The notes under the pieces were generated by a model. The model was not told where the DNA came from, did not search any database, and was given only the letters and a program-made list of their open reading frames with translations. From Lachnospiraceae bacterium (GTDB lineage Bacteria > Bacillota > Clostridia > Lachnospirales > Lachnospiraceae), in assembly GCA_017405805.1 (NCBI GenBank), contig JAFQZU010000038.1, positions 36,421 to 100,420 on the forward strand: a stretch of DNA of 64,000 nucleotides, read 5' to 3'. The first letter of the stretch is position 1. Each line of letters opens with the position of its first letter. A program made the position numbers and the translations under genes. Of the stretch, positions 1 to 8,308 are shown one piece after another.

Positions 1-291
1 GGAAGCCGCCGCGAAGGTGACAAACGTGCCGGTGAAAAAGCGCCTCGCGATCGCAGCCCGCTCTCCGGTCCGGATCACCCTGACTGCCGCGAGCACCCAC
101 AGCAGCGCCGCCGCCGCGCAGACCGCATACATGCCGGTTCTGAGGAATCCCGCGGCACCGAAGCAGTACATGACCAGGACCGCCCCCATACAGGTAACGG
201 GCAGAACTTCTCCATATCGTTTTTGAAACCGTGCGCAGGCATAAGCACTTCCGGATGAGAGCACGATCAGAAGAAGGATCAGCGACAGCAT
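1..291 (-). CDS. N-terminal part of a polytopic membrane protein (cut by window edge)
   Basis: The reading frame opens with ATG at 291, preceded by a GAGG ribosome binding site, and runs off the window after 97 codons. The visible part is very hydrophobic. A first membrane segment begins at residue 2 (MLSLILLLIVLSSG), a second lies near residues 30-45, and a third Ala/Val-rich one near 55-70, separated by short Arg-rich loops. It starts 23 nt after the stop of the metallo-beta-lactamase/wall-repeat gene and is probably co-transcribed with it. I do not recognise the family. Its setting in a polysaccharide locus would fit a polymerase or GtrII-like transferase, but that is only context. Confidence 0.6.
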   Translation of the reverse strand, partial: MLSLILLLIVLSSGSAYACARFQKRYGEVLPVTCMGAVLVMYCFGAAGFLRTGMYAVCAAAALLWVLAAVRVIRTGERAAIARRFFTGTFVTFAAAS

Positions 292-314
292 ATCCACCTC
301 TTACATAACTGTTT

Positions 315-3098
315 TTACTGTCTGATTCCGTAGGCGTTCAGAGTGTAGGTCTTGCCGCCGACTGTGACAGTCGTGTTTTTGAGCATGACGCCGGCACTGT
401 TCAGGTAATAAGTACTGCTGCCCAGTGTCAGCCAGCCCGTCTGCATGGCGCCGCTGGCGTCGGGATAATACCAGTTTCCGCCGATCTGCTTCCAGCCCGG
501 TCCGCTCACCATGATGCCGTAGCCGTCGACATAGTAGTGCTTCCCGCCCGTCGTCACCCAGGCGTTTTTCTGCATGACGCCGTTGGTCCCGAAATAGTAC
601 CAGTCAGCGCCGATCTGCTTCCAACCGGTATTCGCGGACCCGTTAGCCCTCATGTAATACCAGTTTCCGCCGATCTGCCTCCAGCCGGCGCCCCTCTGCA
701 GGATGCCGTAGCCATCCAGGTAATAGATGTATTTGCCGACCTTGATCAGCCCCTTCTGCATGACGCCGGTGCTGCTGAAGTGATACATGTCATTGCCCAG
801 CTTCAGCCAGCCCGTATGCACGGTGCCGTCCTTGAAATAATACCAGTTTCCGCCGATCTGCTTCCAGCCGGCGCCGGTCTGCAGCACGCCGTAGCTGTCC
901 AGATAGTAGAGTTTTCCGCCGATCTTGGTGACGCCCTTCTGCATGACGCCGGAGGCGGAGAAATAATACTTTTTGCCGCTCAGGGTCAGCCAGCCGGTCT
1001 TTACCTTGTTGGTGCTGGTGATGTAGAACCAGTTTTTGCCGATCTGCACCCAGCCCTTCTGGCACATCTCGCCGCTGCTGTTGAAGGCATAGGTGCGGCC
1101 GCTCAGCGTCAGCTTGCAGTTCTTCTGCATGACGCCGTAGCCGTTCATGTAATACCACTTGCCGCCGAGCTGCTTCCAGCCCTTTTGCATGACGCCGCTG
1201 CTGTTCATGTAGTACCAATTGCCGCCGACCTGCGTCCATCCGGTCGCCATCCTGTATGTGCCGTCAAAATAGTACCAGCTCGAACCGATCTGCTTCCACC
1301 CCTTCACGGGCTTGCCGTCGTCTCCCACATAGATCTTGCTGGGCTTGCCGGAGGCGTCAGCATACCAGGTGCTCCAGCCCTTTACCTGCTGCGCTTTCCA
1401 GTAGATCGGCGTGCCGTACTGGTTGTCGGCCGTACGGTTGTAGATCTTGATGGTTTTGCCGGAAAAGTCCGCGACCAGCGCCGCGCTGGCTTCGCTGGTA
1501 CGATACGTGGTCGTCCCGATGGAATCCAGATAAGCGTTGAAATTGGCCCCGTTCTCCGGCTGCAGCTTGGTGGAGCGGGTCGAGATCACCGCATACTTCG
1601 GCTTCAGGGTCGCGAGGGTCTTTGCGCCCGTACTTCCTGCGTAGCCGTGATGACCGATCTTATATAATGTAGTGTTTGTCGTCTTCTCATTGCGGACGAT
1701 CGCGTCGATGACCCTGTCCTCCGTGCCGCCTGCCAGCTGCATATCCGCCATCAGCACCGCGCGGGCGCCGTCCTTTTCCACGGTGGCAACGATGCTGTTG
1801 AGGTTTTCGTTGGTGCCGGAAACCTTATACAGGTTGTAGAGCCGGATCATCAGATTGCCCATAGTAAAGGCGATGTTGTCGCCTATGGAATCCGCGGTAT
1901 CCTTTACCAGCGTCGCACCCAGCTTATTCATGACAGTCTGGGAGGGAGAGGATGTATCGAGGAGCTGGACATTCCTGGCCTTCATCGCGTTCAGCGCCAC
2001 GTCGGAGTAGTAATCATTGTGCCAGCCGGCGTCCTCCGTGGTCCCCGTATAATTCTTGTAGATGTAGACGGAGCTGCTGTCCATGAATCCGGCGTTTGCA
2101 ATGTCCGTCACGCCGCCGATATGGTCGGAATGCGTATGGGTCACCACCATGAAGGCCAGATGCTTGATGCCGAGCGTCATCAGATAGCTCACCACGTTCT
2201 TCCCGTTGGCATTCGATACTGTATATTCCGGATATTTATTGTTGACGCCGGACGGATGGGAGGTGTCGATCAGGCCGTAGATGCCGTTGCTCTCCACCAG
2301 CGTCGCGTCGCTGGAATCGCCGTTTGTCTTGAGGGAGATAAAGTGGAGCCGGTCCACGGTCCTTCCGGCCATCGCAGTGGCAAAGGCTTCCGGAACCGTC
2401 GTCGCCGTCGTCGCGGCAAAAGGCGCCGCCAGCAGCATTTCGCTCGACGCACCGACCTCTGCTTTAGCCTTCGGTGCTTCCTCTGCAGGTGCGGTTTCTT
2501 CCGCAGGCGCGGTTTCTTCCGCCGCAGCCTCCTCTGCAGGCGCAGATTCCACGCTCACTTCTGCAGATTCCTCCGCAGTCTCTTCCATTGCTGCGTTCTC
2601 TTCCGCTGCCGCAGTCTCTTCCGCTGCTGCGGTCTCTTCCACTGCTGTAGTCTCTTCCGCTGCCGAAGTTTCTTCCACTGTGGCAGTCTCTTCCGCTGCC
2701 GCAGTCTCTTCCGCTGCCGCAGTCTCTTCCGCTGCCGCAGTCTCTTCCGCTGCCGCAGTCTCCTCCGCAGGCACAGCTTCCCCGCTCTCCTCTGCGGGCG
2801 CCTCTTCCGAACTTACAGCCTCCGTTTCAGGCGATTCTTCCGAAGCCGCCGTCTCCGGTGCAGTTACAGCCTCCTCTGCGGGCGCCTCTTCCGAAGCTGC
2901 CGTCTCCGGTGCAGAGATACTCTGCGCCGGGCTGTCCTGTACGATTTCCTCAGGTTCTGCGGTCTCAGGCGCTTCCGCCACAGCCCCGCTCAGCACTTCC
3001 GCCGGTCCCTCAGCCGCCAGAACCGCGAGCGGCTCTGCCGTCACCATCAACATTGCCAGCAGCGCCGGCAAAAACACATTCCTGATAATCTTCTTCAT
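315..3098 (-). CDS. Secreted metallo-beta-lactamase-fold protein with C-terminal choline-binding-type wall repeats
   Basis: A 927-residue exported protein. A Lys-containing signal peptide covers about residues 1-28. It is followed by about 200 residues of Ala/Glu-rich low complexity built on an AAAEET hexapeptide, and then by an MBL-fold domain. That domain has the metal-binding motif HTHSDHIGG near residue 321 and a later KIGHHG motif, resembling the extracellular MBL domain of ComEC. From about residue 580 to the end there are many tandem aromatic repeats (GWKQIGGNWYYM..GVMQKGW type) of the cell-wall/choline-binding class. The ATG at 3098 is chosen over one 15 codons upstream because GAGGAG lies just before it and the signal peptide starts there. 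It has its own promoter and a WalR-like box. The substrate of the MBL domain is unknown; phosphodiesters or nucleic acid are possible. Confidence 0.85.
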   Translation of the reverse strand: MKKIIRNVFLPALLAMLMVTAEPLAVLAAEGPAEVLSGAVAEAPETAEPEEIVQDSPAQSISAPETAASEEAPAEEAVTAPETAASEESPETEAVSSEEAPAEESGEAVPAEETAAAEETAAAEETAAAEETAAAEETATVEETSAAEETTAVEETAAAEETAAAEENAAMEETAEESAEVSVESAPAEEAAAEETAPAEETAPAEEAPKAKAEVGASSEMLLAAPFAATTATTVPEAFATAMAGRTVDRLHFISLKTNGDSSDATLVESNGIYGLIDTSHPSGVNNKYPEYTVSNANGKNVVSYLMTLGIKHLAFMVVTHTHSDHIGGVTDIANAGFMDSSSVYIYKNYTGTTEDAGWHNDYYSDVALNAMKARNVQLLDTSSPSQTVMNKLGATLVKDTADSIGDNIAFTMGNLMIRLYNLYKVSGTNENLNSIVATVEKDGARAVLMADMQLAGGTEDRVIDAIVRNEKTTNTTLYKIGHHGYAGSTGAKTLATLKPKYAVISTRSTKLQPENGANFNAYLDSIGTTTYRTSEASAALVADFSGKTIKIYNRTADNQYGTPIYWKAQQVKGWSTWYADASGKPSKIYVGDDGKPVKGWKQIGSSWYYFDGTYRMATGWTQVGGNWYYMNSSGVMQKGWKQLGGKWYYMNGYGVMQKNCKLTLSGRTYAFNSSGEMCQKGWVQIGKNWFYITSTNKVKTGWLTLSGKKYYFSASGVMQKGVTKIGGKLYYLDSYGVLQTGAGWKQIGGNWYYFKDGTVHTGWLKLGNDMYHFSSTGVMQKGLIKVGKYIYYLDGYGILQRGAGWRQIGGNWYYMRANGSANTGWKQIGADWYYFGTNGVMQKNAWVTTGGKHYYVDGYGIMVSGPGWKQIGGNWYYPDASGAMQTGWLTLGSSTYYLNSAGVMLKNTTVTVGGKTYTLNAYGIRQ
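2581..2770 (-). repeat. 18-bp tandem repeats encoding AAAEET hexapeptides
   Basis: Roughly ten degenerate copies of an 18-bp unit (plus-strand form GCAGTCTCTTCCGCTGCC), the last four nearly identical, encode the Ala/Glu linker between the signal peptide and the MBL domain of the minus-strand gene. Being a multiple of three, copy-number change would keep the frame and only alter linker length. Confidence 0.85.
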
Positions 3099-3155
3099 AC
3101 ACTCCTCAATTCCATGGGGTTCCGTTACACCGTGATTTGCCATTTAATTAACAAC

Positions 3156-3184
3156 AACTTATCACTTTTGTAACATTTCGTCAA
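3156..3184 (-). promoter_or_regulatory. Predicted sigma-A promoter of the MBL/wall-repeat gene
   Basis: On the minus strand, TTGACG (3184-3179) and TAAGTT (3161-3156) are separated by exactly 17 nt, 58 nt before the ATG at 3098. It lies in the 104-nt gap after the upstream glycosyltransferase gene, so the MBL gene can be transcribed separately from the polysaccharide operon. Confidence 0.5.
3159..3175 (-). promoter_or_regulatory. WalR-type box (one mismatch)
   Basis: Minus strand TGTTAC-AAAAG-TGATAA matches the WalR (YycF) consensus TGTWAH-N5-TGTWAH except for one base in the second half-site. It covers the spacer and the start of the -10 of the promoter of the MBL/wall-repeat gene. Exact boxes precede the two other Ala/Glu-rich surface-protein genes of the window. 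Confidence 0.45.
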
Positions 3185-3202
3185 TATTTTCGTATTCTTT
3201 CT

Positions 3203-4243
3203 TTATTCCCCTGCGACCCGCTTCTTATAGAACAGGCGCATGGCAGCAAAAACGGGATAACTCCCTCTCACAAGGCCCCTCACCATGGTGTACCGCCTGC
3301 AGGCCTCCTCATACAGCGCGGGATACGCCCGAAGCTTTTCACTCCAGGCCCTGCAGCGGGCAAAGGCCTCCCGGGCATCTGGATAGACGATGTAATTGCC
3401 CATCTGGAAGAGCACGATCCTGCACAGCTGGTCCGTAAGGCATGCTTTTACGGGTGCGGACAGGCCGGTTTCCTTCCGGCGATAAGCTTCTGCGAGGCGC
3501 AGCAGCACGCTCTCCGCGTCCGTCCAGTGGCGGATCCGTCCCTGCAAGCTGACGCTCTGTCCCTCGTCGCCCATCCTGTAGCAGTAGATGGGGGCGGGAT
3601 ATCTCGTGATCGTCTCCGCGTAAAGGAGCGGGAAGAATACATACTCGTTGTCCGTGTAAAACAGCTTTTCCGACAGCGTGACGCCGTGCTCCTTAAGGAG
3701 ATCGGTCCGGATGGCCAGCTCGTGCAGATGGATCTCCTGCAGCGTGCCCTCCTTCAGCTCCGAGAGGGGGATCCCCGCGCCTCCCGGCCGCTCCTCTTTT
3801 CCGGACCACGCGGACCCTTCTTTCACCTGGAAGCGGTGCCGGTCCATGTCCAGTGTTTTGCCGGTCATATAGACTTTGTTGTAGGGCGTCAGCACGAGGT
3901 CCGCTTCCGCCTCCGCCAGAAAATCAAGATATCCGCGCATATTGATCTTCTGGAACCAGTCGTCGCCGTCGAGCTGGCGGAAATAGCGCCCCGTGGCGTG
4001 GAGAATCCCGTAGTTGAGCGTGGAGCCGTACCCGCCGTTTTCCTTGTGCACCGGGATCACCGTCTCCGGATACCGGGCCGCGTACTCTTTCGCGATCTCC
4101 AGGGTCTCGTCCTTTCCGCCGTCGTCGATCACAAAGATCTCCAGGTCCTTTGCCAGATCCCCGCCCAAAAGGGAATCCAGCGTATTGCGGATATATTTTC
4201 CGACCTGGTAGGCCGCTATGGATATAGTCAGGATCTTCTGCAT
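3203..4243 (-). CDS. Family 2 glycosyltransferase
   Basis: A 346-residue cytoplasmic GT-A enzyme that probably adds one sugar of the surface polysaccharide. The N-terminal 110 residues carry the GT2 signature: a beta strand (ILTISIAAYQVGKYI), FVIDDGGKDET and the DxD-like LDGDDWF. A C-terminal helical part without membrane segments follows. ATG at 4243 has GAGGAAG five bases upstream. It is the last gene of the rmlD-led minus-strand operon, 10 nt after the preceding glycosyltransferase; the following 104 nt hold a separate promoter. Donor and acceptor cannot be read from the sequence. Confidence 0.85.
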   Translation of the reverse strand: MQKILTISIAAYQVGKYIRNTLDSLLGGDLAKDLEIFVIDDGGKDETLEIAKEYAARYPETVIPVHKENGGYGSTLNYGILHATGRYFRQLDGDDWFQKINMRGYLDFLAEAEADLVLTPYNKVYMTGKTLDMDRHRFQVKEGSAWSGKEERPGGAGIPLSELKEGTLQEIHLHELAIRTDLLKEHGVTLSEKLFYTDNEYVFFPLLYAETITRYPAPIYCYRMGDEGQSVSLQGRIRHWTDAESVLLRLAEAYRRKETGLSAPVKACLTDQLCRIVLFQMGNYIVYPDAREAFARCRAWSEKLRAYPALYEEACRRYTMVRGLVRGSYPVFAAMRLFYKKRVAGE

Positions 4244-4253
4244 TGTCTCTTCC

Positions 4254-5327
4254 TCACAGCTTTTCGATCAGCGCGGTCATCTGGTCCGCCCTGGCGCTCC
4301 AACCGTTCTCACGCAGGAAAGCTTCCCTCTCCGCGTTTCCGTAAGGGACCGCGGGATCTTCCAGCATACTGCGGATGGCGCCGCAGTAGGATTCCTCATC
4401 CGTATAGAAGCGGACAAAATCCCCGAAGCGCTCCACTTCCTTGTAGCGCACGCAGAGTATGTTCCTGTCAAAATTGATGTACTCATAGAGCTTGACCGGA
4501 TCCACCGCCTCGATGATCTCATTGACATGGAAGGGCATGATATAGCAGTCCGCGTCGGCAGTCGCCTCCCCCAGCCTGTCATGTTCCACGGTCCCGATAT
4601 AGCGGATCCTCTCGTGCTGCGGGACCGGGACTTTGGCCGGGCCGGCCAGCAGGTATTCGATCTCGGGAAAGACCTCCAGGCTCCTGAGGACCAGGTCAAA
4701 ATCAAACCAGGTGTCGATGGTGCCGAAATAGCAGAGCGTAAAGGGCTTTCCTTCCCTGCGGCCCGCGTCCTCCCGGGGCGGCAGGATCTCCCCGCCGAAT
4801 CCGTTCCGGACCACATGGATCCGCTCCGCCGTGTTTTTCCCGTAGCGGGCGATCAGGGACTCCCTGAGCTTTGCACTGCTGGCGAAAATCAGGTCCGCTC
4901 TTTTTACGAGCGCGCCCTCATCCCGCAGCGTCCGGCGCCGCAGCCATTCTTCCCCGCTGAAAGCATAGTAGTCGTCCATGCAGTCGTAGATCACGCGGCC
5001 TTTGAATTTTGACACGGTGCCGACCATCTCGGGCCGGGTGATAAAGACATAGTCCGGATCCTCTTTCCCTATGATCTTAGCGAAGCGGGACCGCACCCAG
5101 GCCTCGTTGACCTGATGCAGCTTTCTGGAGCGCCCGATCAGCGGGATCACCTTCACCGGAAGGAGCTTCTCCCCCCTGGTCTCCCGCTGCTGCAGCCCTT
5201 TCCGGTTGTAGCGGTACTGGTAGACGATCGTGGTGTCGAACCGCTTCGACAGCTCCTCTGCGATGAAGTGGGGGCGCTGCTTGATCCAGTTCCACTCCAC
5301 GTTCATCTGATAGACCATTTTTTTCAT
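4254..5327 (-). CDS. GT-B glycosyltransferase (GT4-like)
   Basis: A 357-residue protein with the layout of GT-B glycosyltransferases acting on nucleotide sugars. The N-terminal domain opens MKKMVYQMNVEWNWIKQRPHF, close to polysaccharide-cluster enzymes annotated as glycosyltransferase family 1/4. The C-terminal domain has a Rossmann-type start (FTLCYFGTID), an IRYIGTVEHD segment and a KLYEYINFDRN segment, the position where GT4 enzymes carry the E-x7-E-like donor site. GGGAG precedes the ATG. It sits between wecB and a GT2 gene in the same operon. The sugar specificity is unknown. Confidence 0.75.
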   Translation of the reverse strand: MKKMVYQMNVEWNWIKQRPHFIAEELSKRFDTTIVYQYRYNRKGLQQRETRGEKLLPVKVIPLIGRSRKLHQVNEAWVRSRFAKIIGKEDPDYVFITRPEMVGTVSKFKGRVIYDCMDDYYAFSGEEWLRRRTLRDEGALVKRADLIFASSAKLRESLIARYGKNTAERIHVVRNGFGGEILPPREDAGRREGKPFTLCYFGTIDTWFDFDLVLRSLEVFPEIEYLLAGPAKVPVPQHERIRYIGTVEHDRLGEATADADCYIMPFHVNEIIEAVDPVKLYEYINFDRNILCVRYKEVERFGDFVRFYTDEESYCGAIRSMLEDPAVPYGNAEREAFLRENGWSARADQMTALIEKL

Positions 5328-5355
5328 AGGATTCTCCCATCGTAAAAAGCGACCT

Positions 5356-6453
5356 TCACAGGGTCTCTTCGAGTATTCTCACGATCCGCTCGCTGGCGTG
5401 CCCGTCCCCGTAGGGATTGCTGGCCTGCGCCATCCTGCGGTAAGCCTCTTCGTCGTCCAGAAGCTCCTTGAAGTTGCGGTAGATGGTCTCCTCCTCCGTT
5501 CCCACGAGGCGCAGCGTTCCCGCCTTGATGCCCTCCGGTCTCTCGGTGGTGTCCCGCATGACCAGGACCGGCTTCCCGAGGCTGGGCGCCTCCTCCTGGA
5601 TCCCGCCGCTGTCGGTCAGGATCAGGTGGCTCCTGGACATGAAGTTGTGGAAATCCACGACCTCCAGGGGCTCTATGATGTGGAACCGGTCGTCCCCGGC
5701 AAAAACGTCGGCGGCCGCCTGCCGCACCAGAGGATTCATGTGGATGGGATAGATGACCTTCAGATCGCCGTACTCGTCCACGATCCGGCGGATGGCGCGG
5801 AACATCCTGTGCATGGGCTCTCCCAGATTCTCCCGGCGGTGTGCCGTGAGCAGGATCAGGCGGCTGCCTTTTGCCCACTCCAGCTCCGGATGGCTGTAGG
5901 ATTCGCGCACCGTGGTCTTCAGGGCGTCGATGGCGGTATTCCCCGTCACATAGATGTGGGCGGGATCCTTTCCCTCACGGACCAGATTGTCCCGCGACAC
6001 CTCCGTGGGAGCGAAATTGTAGCGCGCAAGGATGCCCACCGCCTGGCGGTTGAACTCCTCGGGATAGGGGGAGTAGATATTGTAGGTGCGCAGCCCCGCC
6101 TCGACGTGACCCACGGGGATCTGCAGATAGAAGCAGGCCAGGGCCGTGACGAAGGTGGTGGAAGTATCCCCGTGCACCAGCACGACGTCGGGTTTCTCCT
6201 TCTCCAGGACTTCCCTGATCTTCTCCAGGATGGACGTCGTCACGTCAAAAAGCGTCTGCCTGTCCTTCATGATGGCCAGATCATAGTCCGGAACGACCCC
6301 GAAGGCGTGCAGCACCTGGTCCAGCATCTCCCGGTGCTGTCCCGAGACACAGACGACCGTCTCCAGATTCGGATTTCTTTTGAGCTCCCCGACCACGGGG
6401 CACATCTTGATGGCCTCCGGCCGCGTGCCGAATACTACCATTACTTTTTTCAT
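5356..6453 (-). CDS. wecB: UDP-N-acetylglucosamine 2-epimerase (non-hydrolysing)
   Basis: Interconverts UDP-GlcNAc and UDP-ManNAc, supplying ManNAc units to surface polymers. The 365-residue length is normal for the family. The start MKKVMVVFGTRPEAIKM is diagnostic, and the sequence also has VHGDTSTT, HVEAGLR, TAHRREN and the C-terminal LTDSGGIQEEAPSLGKPVL segment. I chose ATG at 6453, seven codons inside the longest frame, because GGAGTG lies just upstream and the family motif starts there. It lies 13 nt after a GT2 gene and 28 nt before a GT-B gene in the rmlD-led operon. No UDP-ManNAc dehydrogenase is visible in the window, so ManNAc rather than ManNAcA is the likely product. Confidence 0.93.
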   Translation of the reverse strand: MKKVMVVFGTRPEAIKMCPVVGELKRNPNLETVVCVSGQHREMLDQVLHAFGVVPDYDLAIMKDRQTLFDVTTSILEKIREVLEKEKPDVVLVHGDTSTTFVTALACFYLQIPVGHVEAGLRTYNIYSPYPEEFNRQAVGILARYNFAPTEVSRDNLVREGKDPAHIYVTGNTAIDALKTTVRESYSHPELEWAKGSRLILLTAHRRENLGEPMHRMFRAIRRIVDEYGDLKVIYPIHMNPLVRQAAADVFAGDDRFHIIEPLEVVDFHNFMSRSHLILTDSGGIQEEAPSLGKPVLVMRDTTERPEGIKAGTLRLVGTEEETIYRNFKELLDDEEAYRRMAQASNPYGDGHASERIVRILEETL

Positions 6454-6466
6454 ATTTTCACTCCGT

Positions 6467-7444
6467 TCAAACACTGCCGGTCAGATACTTTTTATACATG
6501 CCGAGCGAGAGGATCAAGCACCGGCTGACGGTCTTTACGGGCTTTCCCCAATCCACCCTGTACTTTCTCACGACGGCCAAGGCAAAGGGGCCGCCCTCCA
6601 GGATCGCCCTGCGGATATTCCGAAGGCGCGCGCTGTCATAGCCCATGTCCCGCAGCCTGGAAATGACGATGAGGGACTGCGAATAGGTCAGCGCGTGGTC
6701 CTTCGCCAGCTTCTGCAGGTCCCGCATTCTTTCCAGCACCCTGGCCGGACCGTAGGAATACTTCTGGCCGGCGGTCACGTTTTCGCCGTGTCTTCGGTAG
6801 TGCATGGTGACCTGTCTGCTGTAGATCACGTCCCCCAGCACCGCCGCGAACTTGGCGTAATAGTTGTCGTGGGAGAGGATCTTCGTCTCCTCTTTGTGCA
6901 CATCCGGCGCCGGGACCGCCCTGAACAGCGCGTCGTTCATGATCGTGTTGCAGCCGAATACGATGTGCGAGAAGAAAAGGGACGCCTTGTTGACATAGCG
7001 GCAGCCCATGGCGTCTCCCACGCTGTCAAAGATCCGGTTTCCTTCTCCGTCAATGACATCCATGTCCGCAAAGGCGAGGGCCGGTTTTTTCGTTCCGGAC
7101 AGGAGACCCGTCATCACTTCCAGCTTGTCGGGCAGCCACTCGTCGTCCTGGTCCGCAAAAAGATACCAGCGGTAGGGGCCCTTTTCCCTGCAGTAAGCGG
7201 CCAGTGCGTGAAAATTGCAGTAGGCGCCGTGGCAGCCGGTGGGATTTTCCCGGTAGGAGATCCTCTGATCCCGCCCGCAGTACTCCTGCAGGATGGCCTT
7301 TGTTCCGTCCGTGGATCCGTCGTCCTGGACCACCAGCTCCCAGTCCTCCATGGTCTGTGCGAGAATGCTGTCCAGCTGCTGCCGCAGGTAATGTTCCCCG
7401 TTGTAGACGGCCATCATGATCAGCGCCGACCTTTCCTTTATCAT
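6467..7444 (-). CDS. Family 2 glycosyltransferase (rhamnosyltransferase-like)
   Basis: A 325-residue GT2 enzyme. Motifs at the N-terminus are LIMMAVYNGEHYLRQQLDSI, VVQDDGSTDGT and FADQDDEWLPDKL, the arrangement seen in rhamnosyl- and galactosyltransferases of capsule clusters. The middle has the acceptor-side SHDNYYAKFA segment. There are no transmembrane helices. ATG at 7444 has AGAGGA at good spacing. It is 129 nt downstream of the cytidylyltransferase gene, a gap that contains a nested hairpin. dTDP-rhamnose is a plausible donor because all four rml genes are in the window, but this is inference. Confidence 0.85.
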   Translation of the reverse strand: MIKERSALIMMAVYNGEHYLRQQLDSILAQTMEDWELVVQDDGSTDGTKAILQEYCGRDQRISYRENPTGCHGAYCNFHALAAYCREKGPYRWYLFADQDDEWLPDKLEVMTGLLSGTKKPALAFADMDVIDGEGNRIFDSVGDAMGCRYVNKASLFFSHIVFGCNTIMNDALFRAVPAPDVHKEETKILSHDNYYAKFAAVLGDVIYSRQVTMHYRRHGENVTAGQKYSYGPARVLERMRDLQKLAKDHALTYSQSLIVISRLRDMGYDSARLRNIRRAILEGGPFALAVVRKYRVDWGKPVKTVSRCLILSLGMYKKYLTGSV

Positions 7445-7487
7445 AAACAGTCCTCTCTTTGTCAGTTTTCCGGGAACATGCGAAAGC

Positions 7488-7532
7488 CTGCCGGCACCGG
7501 CGAAACCGCTCCGGTTCGCCGGCGATCGGCAG
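7488..7532 (-). other. Nested hairpin inside the polysaccharide operon
   Basis: Outer arms CTGCCG/CGGCAG (7488-7493, 7527-7532) enclose inner arms CCGGCGAA/TTCGCCGG (7497-7504, 7515-7522) in the 129-nt gap between the cytidylyltransferase and GT2 genes. No U-rich tract follows on the minus strand, so it may be a processing or partial-attenuation site rather than a true terminator. Confidence 0.45.
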
Positions 7533-7573
7533 ACTTGATCTCCGATTACGATTATGACGATCCGATGGATCCC

Positions 7574-8290
7574 TTACGACTTGAGCCAGTCATCCTTTTT
7601 GGTGTGCAGGAGCGCCTTGAAGATCATCAGGTCGTCCACCGTGGTGATCTTGAGGTTTTCCTCCGAGCCCTTGGAGAAATAGATCATCTCTCCCAGCTGC
7701 TGCATCAGCGTGCAGGACGCCGCCGTGTTGGTGATGCCCTTCTCCGCGGCCATCTTATGCGCCCACATGAGCTTCCCGTAGGTGTAGGTGTGGGGCGTCT
7801 GGGTGCGGAAGAGCTGCTCGCGGGGGATGGATACGTTCGAGGACATCCCGTCGTCCGTGCTGCGGAAGACCGCTTCCACGCAGGGGATGGCCGCCACGGC
7901 GCTGCCGTGCTGCTTGAAGACCGCCAGGCTGTTGGAGATGATCTCCCCGCTGACCAGGGCACGATTGCCGTCGTGCACCATGACGATGTCGTCGTCCGAG
8001 AGGTCCTCCCGCATGGCCTGCAGGCCGTTGCAGATGGATTCCTGGCCCGTCGCGCCGCCGGGGACCACCCAGCGGAGTTTGCTGATATTGAACTGCTTGG
8101 CGTAAGCTTTAAGTACGTCCACCCAGGAGGGGAGCGTCACCACGTTGATGGCGTCCACCGCGGGATGGTTCTGAAAAGCCTCCATCGTGTGAATGATGAT
8201 GGGCTTGTTGTCTACGTGCATGAATTGCTTCGGGATATCCTGCCCCATGCGGGACCCGGTTCCGGCTGCGGTGAGTAATGCGACGATCAT
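7574..8290 (-). CDS. IspD/TarI-family cytidylyltransferase
   Basis: A 238-residue nucleotidyltransferase with the IspD-type fold. It has the CTP-binding loop LLTAAGTGSRMGQDIPKQF at the N-terminus, the GGATGQESICNGL segment, and VHDGNRALVS where IspD/TarI have VHDxxRP. Family members activate methylerythritol phosphate (IspD) or ribitol-5-phosphate (TarI) as CDP derivatives. The gene lies 18 nt after licD. Since LicD/fukutin-type enzymes transfer phospho-alditols or phosphocholine from CDP donors, the pair suggests a CDP-linked wall substituent rather than isoprenoid synthesis. The IspD alternative cannot be excluded from sequence alone. No TarJ-like dehydrogenase is in the window. Start: ATG 8290 with a modest AGG site. 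Confidence 0.75.
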   Translation of the reverse strand: MIVALLTAAGTGSRMGQDIPKQFMHVDNKPIIIHTMEAFQNHPAVDAINVVTLPSWVDVLKAYAKQFNISKLRWVVPGGATGQESICNGLQAMREDLSDDDIVMVHDGNRALVSGEIISNSLAVFKQHGSAVAAIPCVEAVFRSTDDGMSSNVSIPREQLFRTQTPHTYTYGKLMWAHKMAAEKGITNTAASCTLMQQLGEMIYFSKGSEENLKITTVDDLMIFKALLHTKKDDWLKS

Positions 8291-8308
8291 AACCTGCTGC
8301 TGTGCTCC

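Noticed and set aside
537-1667. Long plus-strand reading frame opposite the wall-repeat region
   Set aside because: It is the shadow of the GC-rich repeat region of the minus-strand gene; the residues are biased (Ala, Val, His, Leu, Pro) and the minus-strand protein has clear domains.
2019-3173. Cys/Arg/Phe-rich plus-strand frame
   Set aside because: It is the reverse reading of the Ala/Glu repeats; the repetitive SLFRCR-type residues are an artefact of the 18-bp units.
6380-8278. 632-codon plus-strand frame
   Set aside because: It spans parts of three minus-strand genes with clear families (wecB, GT2, cytidylyltransferase) and their intergenic gap, so it cannot be a real gene.
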